Shown in pieces: positions 7,476-14,652 of a stretch of 19,088 bases of DNA; positions within the stretch are counted from its first letter, which is position 1, and every line of letters starts with the position of its first letter. Source of the DNA: CAZAPZ01 sp964487285. GTDB taxonomy: Bacteria; Campylobacterota_A; Desulfurellia; JAADFJ01. The position numbers and the translations under genes were made by a program. The notes under the pieces were generated by a model. That model searched no databases. It saw nothing but the letters and a program-made list of their open reading frames with translations, and was not told the DNA's origin. The stretch spans positions 1 through 19,088 of the forward strand of contig CAZAPZ010000025.1 of the NCBI GenBank assembly GCA_964487285.1. The letters are read 5' to 3'.

Positions 7476-7519
7476 GCCCTTGTAGCTCAGATGGATAGAG
7501 CAAGGGATTCCTAATTCTT
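7476..7519 (+). pseudogene. 5' half of a tRNA-Arg(CCU)-like gene
   Basis: GCCCTTG is followed by the canonical TA-GCTC-AGATGGATA-GAGC D arm, then A-AGGGA and the anticodon loop TTCCTAA (anticodon CCU, arginine). After that the sequence diverges: the 3' anticodon strand TTCTT pairs only by wobbles with AGGGA. No variable loop, T arm (GGTTCGAATC-like) or 3' acceptor AAGGGC follows anywhere up to 7911. It is therefore a truncated tRNA gene, broken at about the anticodon stem. An IS relic starts some 30 bases later, which suggests disruption by an element or a deletion. The functional copy should lie elsewhere in the genome. Confidence 0.75.
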
Positions 7520-7551
7520 AATTTCACGTTTAAGGTTAATTTTAATATACT

Positions 7552-7795
7552 TTAATTAACATAAAACTCCTTATCGGCATAGATTGAGTTTATGTCTTTG
7601 ATTGATTCTGTAAACGGTTCAGGAGCGGACAGATCTGCCGTATTTGCAAATGTTGTTATACTTTTCAATATGATGCCTGATTGCTTTATCAACTGCTGTA
7701 TAAACCTTATAGCCCCGGGTGTAAGTCTTCTTTGAGCTCCGGTATCCTGTCCTTACTTCTTTTTACTTGACTTTAACACATTTGGCGTATATAAA
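7552..7795 (-). pseudogene. IS5-like DDE transposase relic, frameshifted and truncated
   Basis: No single frame covers this stretch, but the minus strand reads as the C-terminal core of an IS4/IS5-type transposase when frames are switched. One frame (7685-7714) gives GYKVYTAVDK, the block around the second catalytic aspartate. Another (7552-7752) then continues with GIILKSITTFANTAD and ends SIYADKEFYVN, the YADKGY-like block. The shared order GYK..AVD, T.AN.AD, YADK is typical of the family. The N-terminal two thirds are missing. At least one frameshift and one in-frame stop (7753-7755) are present, so it cannot encode an active enzyme. Confidence 0.7.
7767..7795 (+). promoter_or_regulatory. 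Promoter for the Ehr-like operon
   Basis: TTGACT (7767-7772), a 17-base spacer and TATAAA (7790-7795) make a near-consensus sigma-70 promoter on the plus strand. Transcription would begin at about 7802, giving a leader of about 110 bases before ATG 7912. It sits at the edge of the transposase relic and reads outwards, so the element's remains may have supplied it. Confidence 0.6.
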
Positions 7796-7823
7796 ACTGT
7801 TTGATAGAAATTACATCTATGCA

Positions 7824-7904
7824 AGGCAGTGGAGTTTGCCTGAAAAATCGCTCTTTGAGAGCCTATGACTCCTGTAATAATTTATTTTATTGCAAGGAGT
7901 TATA
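7824..7904 (+). promoter_or_regulatory. Structured leader that can hide the Shine-Dalgarno site of the Ehr-like operon
   Basis: Three consecutive hairpins are visible: AGGCA/TGCCT (7824-7828, 7837-7841), GCTCT/AGAGC (7850-7854, 7858-7862) and a 10-bp stem TATGACTCCT/AGGAGTTATA (7864-7873, 7895-7904; one G-U pair). The last buries AAGGAG, the only well-formed ribosome-binding site, 12 bases before ATG 7912. The anti-SD strand ACTCC (7868-7872) can instead pair with GGAGT at 7831-7835, which would open the site. No T run follows the last stem, so it is not an intrinsic terminator. Confidence 0.5.
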
Positions 7905-7911
7905 GAAAGGG

Positions 7912-8862
7912 ATGCTTTATCTTTTAAATGGTTTACAATTAGTTTACGTAGTTTTTCTGTCGCCTTTGATTGCAGGCATATTCATTAAACTTACTGAAAG
8001 ATTTGAATCAAAAGAAGGACCGTCCGTATTTCAGCTTTATTATGATTTATACAAACTGTTTCATAAGCAGAGCGTTATACCGAATGCTGCATCAGCCGTA
8101 TTTCAAGTAGTTCCTTATGCAACATTTTCTATGTATCTTATTTTAACTCTCGTATTGCCTATTATTACCGCTTTTCCGCTGTCTTTTGGGCCTATCGTTG
8201 ATTTTATAGGAGGCGGTCTTATTTTCGGAGCGATAGGAGTGCTGAAAAAAATAGCGGCACTGGATAGCAGAAGCAATTACTCTCATTTGGGAGTATCAAG
8301 AACATCAAGCATAGGTGCATTATCCGAACCCATAATAATTCTAATATTTATAACATTCGGAGTTATATCGCATACCAATAATCCGTATGTGGTTAATAAT
8401 ATCATGCAGACATCCTCCCAATGGTATTTTTCTTTAGTACACTGGTTTGTTGTTTTCGCATTTTTTATGGCTCTGCTTATTGAAACAGGCAAGTTACCTA
8501 TAGAATCGCATTCAAATAATGAATTCGGCATGATAGACCAGGCAATAGAGATGGAATATTCCGGCAGCGAGCTTGCATTTATGAAGTGGGGCGGATATAT
8601 AAAACAGTTCTTATTGATGAGTATATTCTTAAACGATTTTCTTATTCCATTCTGGGTGCCTATGAAAGTCGGTTTAGGCGCTGTTTTAATCTATAGTTTT
8701 GTGCACCTGCTTAAAATGCTGAGTCTTGTTGTTGTGTTTGCGGCAATTCAATCAACGATTTCAAAATACAAACTGTTTAAAAACTTTGAATATGTAGCAG
8801 TGGCGTTTACTTTTGCATTCTTAGCCATTTTGGTATATTTCACAACCGGAGGATCGCTATGA
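7912..8862 (+). CDS. Ehr-like complex, NuoH/HyfC-type membrane subunit
   Basis: This 316-residue, highly hydrophobic protein is the membrane subunit that links the peripheral arm to the ion-pumping arm in complex I and group 4 hydrogenases. The N-terminal LSPLIAGIFIKLTERFESKEGPS and LYYDLYKLFHKQSV match the HyfC/HycD signature (a membrane helix followed by the R/K-R-GPS.QPYYDL.KL loop). Later come the cytoplasmic loop ALDSRSNYSHLGVSR and the acidic ETGKLPIESHSNNEFGMIDQAIEMEYSG-type loop before the last helices. In complex I that loop region joins the quinone cavity to the proton path. Start ATG 7912 is the first in a structured leader. Its stop overlaps the next start by four bases. Confidence 0.88.
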   Translation: MLYLLNGLQLVYVVFLSPLIAGIFIKLTERFESKEGPSVFQLYYDLYKLFHKQSVIPNAASAVFQVVPYATFSMYLILTLVLPIITAFPLSFGPIVDFIGGGLIFGAIGVLKKIAALDSRSNYSHLGVSRTSSIGALSEPIIILIFITFGVISHTNNPYVVNNIMQTSSQWYFSLVHWFVVFAFFMALLIETGKLPIESHSNNEFGMIDQAIEMEYSGSELAFMKWGGYIKQFLLMSIFLNDFLIPFWVPMKVGLGAVLIYSFVHLLKMLSLVVVFAAIQSTISKYKLFKNFEYVAVAFTFAFLAILVYFTTGGSL

Positions 8863-9497
8863 AAGAAACTTTTATTATGGTTGGTTTTCTTGAGATAACG
8901 CTTGTAATTTTTATACAATGGCAGATTTATCTAAGAAAGATAGTTGCGACATTTTCTTTGTCATCGTATGCTATTTCAATCTTTCTTTTTGTTGATGGCG
9001 TTATCCTCAATAATGGCAATCTGCTTATACTGTCCGCTCTTACTGCTGCTGTCAGAGGATTTTTCATTCCCTATTTTATAAGAAAAAAATTTAAAAAAGA
9101 GGATTATCTTGAGCGGGAGATAAAATTAGTTGTACCAACGGCTATGTCTATAGTGTTGTCCCTTTTCTTTGTTGTTGTAGGTTATATTGTTTATCACGCT
9201 ACACTTTATAATTCAATAGGCTTGCCGGGCGGCTCTATTCCTATAGCACTGCTGTTTCAAGGCATATTCTTAATTATGTCCCGCAATAATGCATTTGTTC
9301 AGTTAATAGGATATATGGTTATGGAAAACAGCTTGTTCTTGTTCGGCGGATATCTGTTTCCCGGGCTGCCGCTTGTTATAGAAGGCGGCATACTCTTGGA
9401 TTTAATAGGCATAGTTATGATTTCCGGCATTATTATGAGACTCAGAGAAGAAAATGTTTTAAATGTTGTAGATGAATTTAAGGAATTTAAGGGGTAA
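8859..9497 (+). CDS. Ehr-like complex, NuoK/HyfE-type membrane subunit
   Basis: The 212-residue polytopic protein matches HyfE: the C-terminal half has SRNNAFVQLIGYMVMENSLFLFGG, with the conserved glutamate of the MEN motif, then PLVIEGGILLDLIGIVMISGIIMRL. These are the N-terminal NuoK-like helices of the family in which buried glutamates take part in proton movement. It starts at ATG 8859 with CGGAGGA upstream and overlaps the previous stop as ATGA, so translation is coupled. HyfE-type proteins are usually about 210-220 residues, so the gene looks complete. Confidence 0.85.
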   Translation: MKETFIMVGFLEITLVIFIQWQIYLRKIVATFSLSSYAISIFLFVDGVILNNGNLLILSALTAAVRGFFIPYFIRKKFKKEDYLEREIKLVVPTAMSIVLSLFFVVVGYIVYHATLYNSIGLPGGSIPIALLFQGIFLIMSRNNAFVQLIGYMVMENSLFLFGGYLFPGLPLVIEGGILLDLIGIVMISGIIMRLREENVLNVVDEFKEFKG

Positions 9498-9503
9498 TAA
9501 TTC

Positions 9504-10877
9504 ATGTTTTTATACTACCTTCCACTTATTGTTACGGTTTCGGCTGCTGTAATATGCTTTGCCGCTAATGACAAAATATCAAAAATATCGACACTTATAT
9601 CGGCTTCCGTAAGCATACCGTTTTCTTTGTATATATGGGGTTTAAACGGCGTATCCACGCAGTTTTTATACATAGATGCCATCTCGAAAATAATGCTCGT
9701 TACTATCTCGATCATTTATTTAACAACGGCTATTTTCAGCGGCAGTTATTTTAAGCATATATCGAAACCACTTTTGAAAAAGAACCTGTATTGGGCGTTC
9801 TTAAATCTATTTGTATTGAGCATGTTCTTTAGTGTTATGGTCAACAACTTAGGCTTAATATGGATCGGCATAGAAGCTACGACAATAACAAGTGCACTGC
9901 TTGTTGCAATAGACAACAATTTCCCATCTATAGAGGCATCATGGCGATATATTATTATCGTTTCCGTCGGCCTCGTTATTTCACTCGTCGGTATAATTTT
10001 TATATACGACCAGACACATACACTAAATATTGCAAACATGCTAAAAAATCATGCGAACGAGAGCAAAATAATTTTAATAGGATCCGCTATGGCTATTGTG
10101 GGTTTCGGCACGAAAGCCGGTATATTCCCTATGCACACTTGGCTTCCGGATGTTCACGGAAGATCCATTGCACCTGTCAGCGCCATTTTTTCATCTGTAC
10201 TTCTGCCGTCTGCCTTATTTGGAATAATACGCATATCTCAAATTGCGCCGTTTGAAAATATTAAACAATTTATGTTTATTCTGGGCATTTTGACTATTAT
10301 ATTTGCATCAATATTTATGATTAATCAAAAATATTACAAAAGAATGTTTGCCTATTCTTCGATGGAAAACATGGGTATGATTTTGATAGGTATATCGCTT
10401 GGAAAGGCAGGCTTGCTTGGTGCTATGATACTTTTGGTGTCGCATGCATTTGCCAAATCATCGGCTTTTTATTTAACGGGTAATATACTCAACGTATATA
10501 AAACAAGAGAGATCGGCCATGTTTATTCGTTAGTTAAAATCATGCCATATACCGCATACGGATTAATCTTATCATCGTTGGCTGTAACCGGTGCTCCGCC
10601 GTTCGCCATATTCATAGGTGAATTCTTTATAATCTCGGCTGTTTATCATATATATGGATTTGCTTATACAATTATTATACTCCTTGCTCTGCTAACTGCC
10701 TTTCTTTCTATAAACTATAAGGTTGCCAAAATGTCGTTTTCTGAAATAAAATCCACTCACAAAACAAAGGATGAATGGATAAGTGCGCTTGTACCTTTAA
10801 TTAATCTCGCCTTGGCGTTTTCTGTTTTATTTGCAATACCGGCCATTAATAATATTTTGAAGGGGATTACGAGATGA
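9504..10877 (+). CDS. Ehr-like complex, NuoN/MrpD/HyfF-type antiporter-like subunit
   Basis: The 457-residue protein belongs to the Mrp-antiporter-like subunits that pump ions in complex I and group 4 hydrogenases. The conserved charged residues are in place: Glu124 in LGLIWIGIEATTITSALL and Lys204 in GFGTKAGIFPMHTWLPDVHG. These are followed by the typical SIAPVSAIFSSVLLPSALFGIIR, and later by MFAYSSMENMGMILIGI and SHAFAKSSAFYLTGNI. The sequence pattern is that of HyfF rather than NuoM. AAGGGG precedes ATG 9504, six bases after the previous stop. The retained Glu and Lys suggest that ion translocation is still under selection, even though the redox partners have lost ligands. Confidence 0.9.
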   Translation: MFLYYLPLIVTVSAAVICFAANDKISKISTLISASVSIPFSLYIWGLNGVSTQFLYIDAISKIMLVTISIIYLTTAIFSGSYFKHISKPLLKKNLYWAFLNLFVLSMFFSVMVNNLGLIWIGIEATTITSALLVAIDNNFPSIEASWRYIIIVSVGLVISLVGIIFIYDQTHTLNIANMLKNHANESKIILIGSAMAIVGFGTKAGIFPMHTWLPDVHGRSIAPVSAIFSSVLLPSALFGIIRISQIAPFENIKQFMFILGILTIIFASIFMINQKYYKRMFAYSSMENMGMILIGISLGKAGLLGAMILLVSHAFAKSSAFYLTGNILNVYKTREIGHVYSLVKIMPYTAYGLILSSLAVTGAPPFAIFIGEFFIISAVYHIYGFAYTIIILLALLTAFLSINYKVAKMSFSEIKSTHKTKDEWISALVPLINLALAFSVLFAIPAINNILKGITR

Positions 10878-12103
10878 GGCTGCTTGGCGTTTTTGAAAAA
10901 AATTCAAGAGAGCTGTTGATTTTGCAGAATAAGAATTTATTTTCCATTGAGAATATTCATGATGTAGAAGAAAAGTTTGCAAATTACACAATGCTTAAAA
11001 ACAGAGATAAGCATATAGGCTCTAAGGCAGTCAAGGGAAACGGAGTGTTCAACTTTAGATACGGTCCGGTAACAGGCGGGGTAGGCGATGCAGGTGTATT
11101 TAATATATATACGTATGGAGAAAGAATTTTATCCGTTGATATTGACCCGGGATATAAAAAAAGAAATATAGAAGCATCGATTAAAAATAGCGCTTTGCAC
11201 CAAGCTACAAATTGGAGTGAGAATGTATGTTCAAACTTTGCTTTTTCGCACTCCTGCGCTTTTTTAAGAGCGGTAGAAGATGCAGGCGATGTTATGTCCG
11301 ATGAGATTACTCAAAGAATAAGAATTGTAGGTATTGAACTGGAAAGAATATACAATCATCTGAATGTTATATCACGTCTTTCAAAGGGCGCTTCTCAAAA
11401 TGTCCTGGCTTCTCATTTGGAGTGGCTTTTTGAAGAAGCATTAAGAGCAAATCATCTGTTTTCAAACTCAAGATTTTTAAAACATATAAACGGTCTATTC
11501 ATAGATAAAGACAATTTTAAAAAGTTGGATGAATTAGTTTTAAGGATAAAGAGTATAAAAGAAAAGTTTCAAGAACTGTATGAGCATGCTCTTTCAAGCT
11601 GGAATTTTATAGACAGACTTTATAAAACCGCTGTATTGGATCAAAAAAAGGCTTTGAAAATAGGCGTTACGGGTCCCACTCTCAGGGCGGCAGGATGCAG
11701 AGAAGATTTAAGAGTTTATGAAAAATTTTACGGTGACTTTAAGATTATAATAAAAGATAAGGGTGATGTACTTGCAAGGATGCAAGTTAGAGCGGATGAA
11801 ACAGTGTCATCATGCGACATAGTGATAGATCAAATAGATAAAATCAAAAAAATACAGCAAAATAATAGCAAGATAGCTGTGTCTGCTATTTCAGGTTCAG
11901 GTATAGGATATTGCGAATCTCCAAGTGGTCTTGTTGTCTATTTCGTGAGCATAGAGAAGGGTATTGTTTTGGATGTTTATATTTCAACACCATCTGTTTT
12001 CGGATTTAAGGCATTTGCCGATTCATTTGTCGGTTATATTTTTACGGATTTTAGCTTCTCGTTTGATTCTTTCGGTATAAATTTTGCGGATTGCGCAAGG
12101 TAG
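10874..12103 (+). CDS. Ehr-like complex, [NiFe]-hydrogenase/NuoD-like large subunit lacking two active-site cysteines
   Basis: The 409-residue protein aligns with HycE/HyfG and NuoD large subunits: RYGPVTGGVGDAG near 62-74, then ENVCSNFAFSHSCAFLRAVEDAGD (a long block at 116-139) in place of ERICGICS.SHS.AF..AVE, and IELERIYNHLNVI (154-166). In the first motif Cys119 remains but the second cysteine of CxxC is Phe122. The extreme C-terminus reads NFADCAR: Cys407 remains where DPCxxC would end, but the first cysteine is Phe404. So only two of four [NiFe] ligands are left by eye alignment. No C-terminal extension for protease processing exists. The protein therefore probably does not bind [NiFe], as described for Ehr (energy-converting hydrogenase-related) complexes. 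It starts in an ATGA overlap. Confidence 0.87.
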   Translation: MRLLGVFEKNSRELLILQNKNLFSIENIHDVEEKFANYTMLKNRDKHIGSKAVKGNGVFNFRYGPVTGGVGDAGVFNIYTYGERILSVDIDPGYKKRNIEASIKNSALHQATNWSENVCSNFAFSHSCAFLRAVEDAGDVMSDEITQRIRIVGIELERIYNHLNVISRLSKGASQNVLASHLEWLFEEALRANHLFSNSRFLKHINGLFIDKDNFKKLDELVLRIKSIKEKFQELYEHALSSWNFIDRLYKTAVLDQKKALKIGVTGPTLRAAGCREDLRVYEKFYGDFKIIIKDKGDVLARMQVRADETVSSCDIVIDQIDKIKKIQQNNSKIAVSAISGSGIGYCESPSGLVVYFVSIEKGIVLDVYISTPSVFGFKAFADSFVGYIFTDFSFSFDSFGINFADCAR

Positions 12104-12113
12104 AGGTGCTGCT

Positions 12114-12575
12114 ATGAAATCATGGGCGTTATACGGAATAACAAAAAAATTGACCGAACCGTTTAAAAAGTTAAAAGAAAACGGGAAAACGATAGATAAA
12201 ATATTCAGCAAATCTTTGAATATATATCCTATAGATGTGGGCAACAACGGGGATCTGAATTTTGAGATGGCGGCACTCGCCACACCTCAATATAATATAC
12301 ATAGATTCGGGATATTTTTTGCAGATTCACCAAGACACGCAGATGTTTTGTTTATTTTAGGAAAATGTTCCGAAAGGATGACCGCACCCCTAAAAGAAAC
12401 GGTGAATCAACTACCTAAACCGTTTAGTATCATAATAATAGAGGATGGCAACGATTTTGGTGGCATAAGCGCAAAAGATCTGAATCTTCCAAATGTTATA
12501 GCCTGTTACAGCAGAAAACTTGAAGCAGGTGAGATACTGTCTGTTCTTCTAAATATAAGGGGAGACAAAAAGTGA
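12114..12575 (+). CDS. Ehr-like complex, NuoB/HyfI-like small subunit without [4Fe-4S] cluster ligands
   Basis: The 153-residue protein matches small subunits of group 4 hydrogenases and NuoB through NFEMAALATPQYNIHRFGI and the hallmark SPRHADVLFILG. The cluster-binding cysteines are gone: the usual GSCNGCDIE reads VGNNGDLNFE, the GDC segment reads EDG, and the IPGCPPRPEA segment reads IACYSRKLEA, with its cysteine one position off. ATG 12114 is preferred because AGAGGTG lies just upstream; an in-frame TTG at 12084 would add ten residues inside the end of the large-subunit gene but has no clear ribosome-binding site. The stop overlaps the next GTG start. The protein probably serves as a structural bridge without an N2-type cluster. 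Confidence 0.85.
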   Translation: MKSWALYGITKKLTEPFKKLKENGKTIDKIFSKSLNIYPIDVGNNGDLNFEMAALATPQYNIHRFGIFFADSPRHADVLFILGKCSERMTAPLKETVNQLPKPFSIIIIEDGNDFGGISAKDLNLPNVIACYSRKLEAGEILSVLLNIRGDKK

Positions 12576-14449
12576 TATATATAATTATAGGTTTTTATAT
12601 TTTAGGCTCGTTTTCAGGATTTATAAACAGAAAAATTAGTTATTCGATGGCCATAATTGCTTCTACTTTCTCATTTATCACAGGGTTTGAAGCTAAGTTT
12701 ATGGAGAATACCTTGTCAGCCCAATTCAATTTTTTACCCAATATAACCGTAGGAATCAATATAGATAGTTTGAGCGGTTTATTTTTAATGATAGCTGCAA
12801 TATCTTGGATAGCCGTATCGATATTCTCTTTGGATTTTGGAAATAACTACAGAAAAAGAATGGCCGTATTTTTAAATTTATCTATGCTGGGAATGTTTTT
12901 GATACTTACAGCTTATGATGCATTGACATTCTTGAGCGGGTGGGAAATAATGACAATCGCATCTTATTTTCTAATAACAGAGCATGAAGGTGCATACAAA
13001 GAGGCTTTTCAATTCTTGGCTTTCAGCGAATTATCGACAATAGCACTAATTTTGGCTTTCATAGGACTAAACGCTTCAGACGGTTCATTTGCATTAGCAA
13101 AGATACATTCCAACAGTGTTGTATTTTTAGTGTTTGCCTCTTTGGCTTTTATCATAAAGATGGGCATAGTGCCATTTCATACATGGCTTAAAGAAGCACA
13201 TTCAAAAGCCCCTTCAAATGCATCCGCTCTTTTGAGTGCGCCTGTTACGCTTATGGGCGTATATGGTCTTGCAAGAGTTATAAATATAACAGGATATACT
13301 CATGTATGGGGATTATTGGCGATAATACTTGGGAGCATATCGGCTTTTTGGGGTGCAATGGAAGCGGCAGCAGCCAAAGGTTTAAAAGTTCTGCCTGCGT
13401 ATTCAACCGTCGAAAACAACGGAATGATACTTGCTGCTCTGGGTTTGTCTGCAGTTGCATATTCATTTTCAGCAAAATCAACTCTGTATGAATTTGCATT
13501 TCTAACAGCCGTTGTCTTATCCATAACGCATACCATAGCAAAAACGCTCCTATTTTTATCCATAGGGCAGGCAAAAGAACAACTTCATGAAGAAAATATA
13601 GATAATGTGCGCGGCATACACAAAAGTGTCGGGAAAATGCCGGCTTTGGGTATTTTGGTCGCAGGTTTATCGTTCAGCGCTTTTCCGTCACTTTTGGGAT
13701 ATGTGGCGGAATGGATGCTGCTTGAGTCTCTTTTTCAATCTTACCAGTTTTCCAGCATCCTGGATAGGGTTATAAGCTCATCAGGCGGTGTACTGTTGTC
13801 ATTGGCTATGGGATTTGCATCATTTTCAATGATTAAACTTATAGGATATTCTGCCTTGGGCTACCACCATGAAAAGAAAGCCGAGCCTATGCCTACATTT
13901 TTCATGAACACAGCCGAACTGTTTTTGATAATCATGATACTTGGAATAAGTTTTTTTGCTTCGGACTTATTTTTGGGACTTGGTTATTCAAAGTTTATTA
14001 TAGGCGCTTTGGGTATACCGCAGGGATGGCTTCTGGCAAGTGCAAGACCTGTATTCGGTGTGATATCACCCGCATTCTTTGTACTGGCTATTACCGTTCT
14101 GTCTGTCGTTCCCTTTTTTATCTATTTTAAAAACAGGTCAACAACAAAAAGGGTTACATCATGGAACGGCGGCTTGGCATTAAAAGAAGAAGAATATTTT
14201 ACGGCAAATGCATTTTCGTTTACTATCGAACATATACTGAGATTTGTATATATGACGAAAGAAAGAGTAAACAAAAATAGATCCTATGTTTCAATCAGTG
14301 ATGTTTTTGAATCTTTCTATAAATATATAGTGCTATTTGTCGAAAAAATAAGCTATTTAATAAGCAGGTTTATCATGAACGGCAAGGTACATTTTTATAT
14401 TTTATATATTCTTATTATGTTCACTCTTATTTTTGTAATATTTGGATAA
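12572..14449 (+). CDS. Ehr-like complex, NuoL/HyfB-type antiporter-like subunit
   Basis: This large polytopic protein (625 residues) is the NuoL/HyfB member of the complex. It holds the Mrp-type core with Glu125 in FLSGWEIMTIASYFLI and Lys196 in IIKMGIVPFHTWLKEAHSKAP, then SNASALLSAPVTLMGVYGL. Next comes LPAYSTVENNGMI and a histidine-bearing helix ITHTIAKTLLFLSIG. A C-terminal hydrophobic segment (about 605-622) follows a charged stretch, as expected for the extended end of HyfB-type subunits. Translation starts at GTG 12572 with AAGGGGAG upstream and overlaps the preceding TGA. It is the last gene of the operon. No ferredoxin-like subunit or hydrogenase maturation gene follows. Confidence 0.9.
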   Translation: MIYIIIGFYILGSFSGFINRKISYSMAIIASTFSFITGFEAKFMENTLSAQFNFLPNITVGINIDSLSGLFLMIAAISWIAVSIFSLDFGNNYRKRMAVFLNLSMLGMFLILTAYDALTFLSGWEIMTIASYFLITEHEGAYKEAFQFLAFSELSTIALILAFIGLNASDGSFALAKIHSNSVVFLVFASLAFIIKMGIVPFHTWLKEAHSKAPSNASALLSAPVTLMGVYGLARVINITGYTHVWGLLAIILGSISAFWGAMEAAAAKGLKVLPAYSTVENNGMILAALGLSAVAYSFSAKSTLYEFAFLTAVVLSITHTIAKTLLFLSIGQAKEQLHEENIDNVRGIHKSVGKMPALGILVAGLSFSAFPSLLGYVAEWMLLESLFQSYQFSSILDRVISSSGGVLLSLAMGFASFSMIKLIGYSALGYHHEKKAEPMPTFFMNTAELFLIIMILGISFFASDLFLGLGYSKFIIGALGIPQGWLLASARPVFGVISPAFFVLAITVLSVVPFFIYFKNRSTTKRVTSWNGGLALKEEEYFTANAFSFTIEHILRFVYMTKERVNKNRSYVSISDVFESFYKYIVLFVEKISYLISRFIMNGKVHFYILYILIMFTLIFVIFG

Positions 14450-14592
14450 AAGCTTGCTTAATTACTTGTTGCTGCCGTTGTAGAAATTTCAGCATATTAA
14501 GAGCCGACAATCGCTGCGTTGCTCATCCAAGGAAAGATGTATAGCGGGAAAAACAAAACAGGTAAAAAGAGATTACGGCGGAAAAAAACAGC

Positions 14593-14627
14593 TTGACAAA
14601 ACCGTTTTTATATTATATTCTTATATC
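14593..14627 (+). promoter_or_regulatory. Promoter/operator region of the arsenic operon
   Basis: A perfect TTGACA (14593-14598) is followed by an AT-rich stretch with several -10-like hexamers: TATATT at 14614-14619 (15-base spacer) and TATTCT at 14616-14621 (17-base spacer). The repeated ATAT half-sites here are a plausible ArsR operator, allowing autorepression. The rest of the 14450-14592 gap shows no gene. Confidence 0.5.
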
Positions 14628-14652
14628 GTGATGAAAGGATAAAGAGGTAATA

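Noticed and set aside
7476..7911. Complete tRNA-Arg with an intron or insertion
   Set aside because: No T arm or complementary 3' acceptor strand (AAGGGC) was found downstream up to the next gene.
9860..10255. 131-codon plus-strand frame inside the NuoN-like gene
   Set aside because: It lies wholly inside a well-supported gene in another frame and is rich in Cys, His, Arg and Tyr, as shadow frames of hydrophobic genes are.
13278..13574. Two overlapping minus-strand frames inside the NuoL-like gene
   Set aside because: Both are antisense shadows of a highly hydrophobic gene and lack starts with ribosome-binding sites or known motifs.
7912..14449. Functional group 4 [NiFe] hydrogenase or formate hydrogenlyase
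   Set aside because: The large subunit lacks two of four active-site cysteines, the small subunit lacks cluster ligands, and no ferredoxin, formate dehydrogenase or maturation gene is present.
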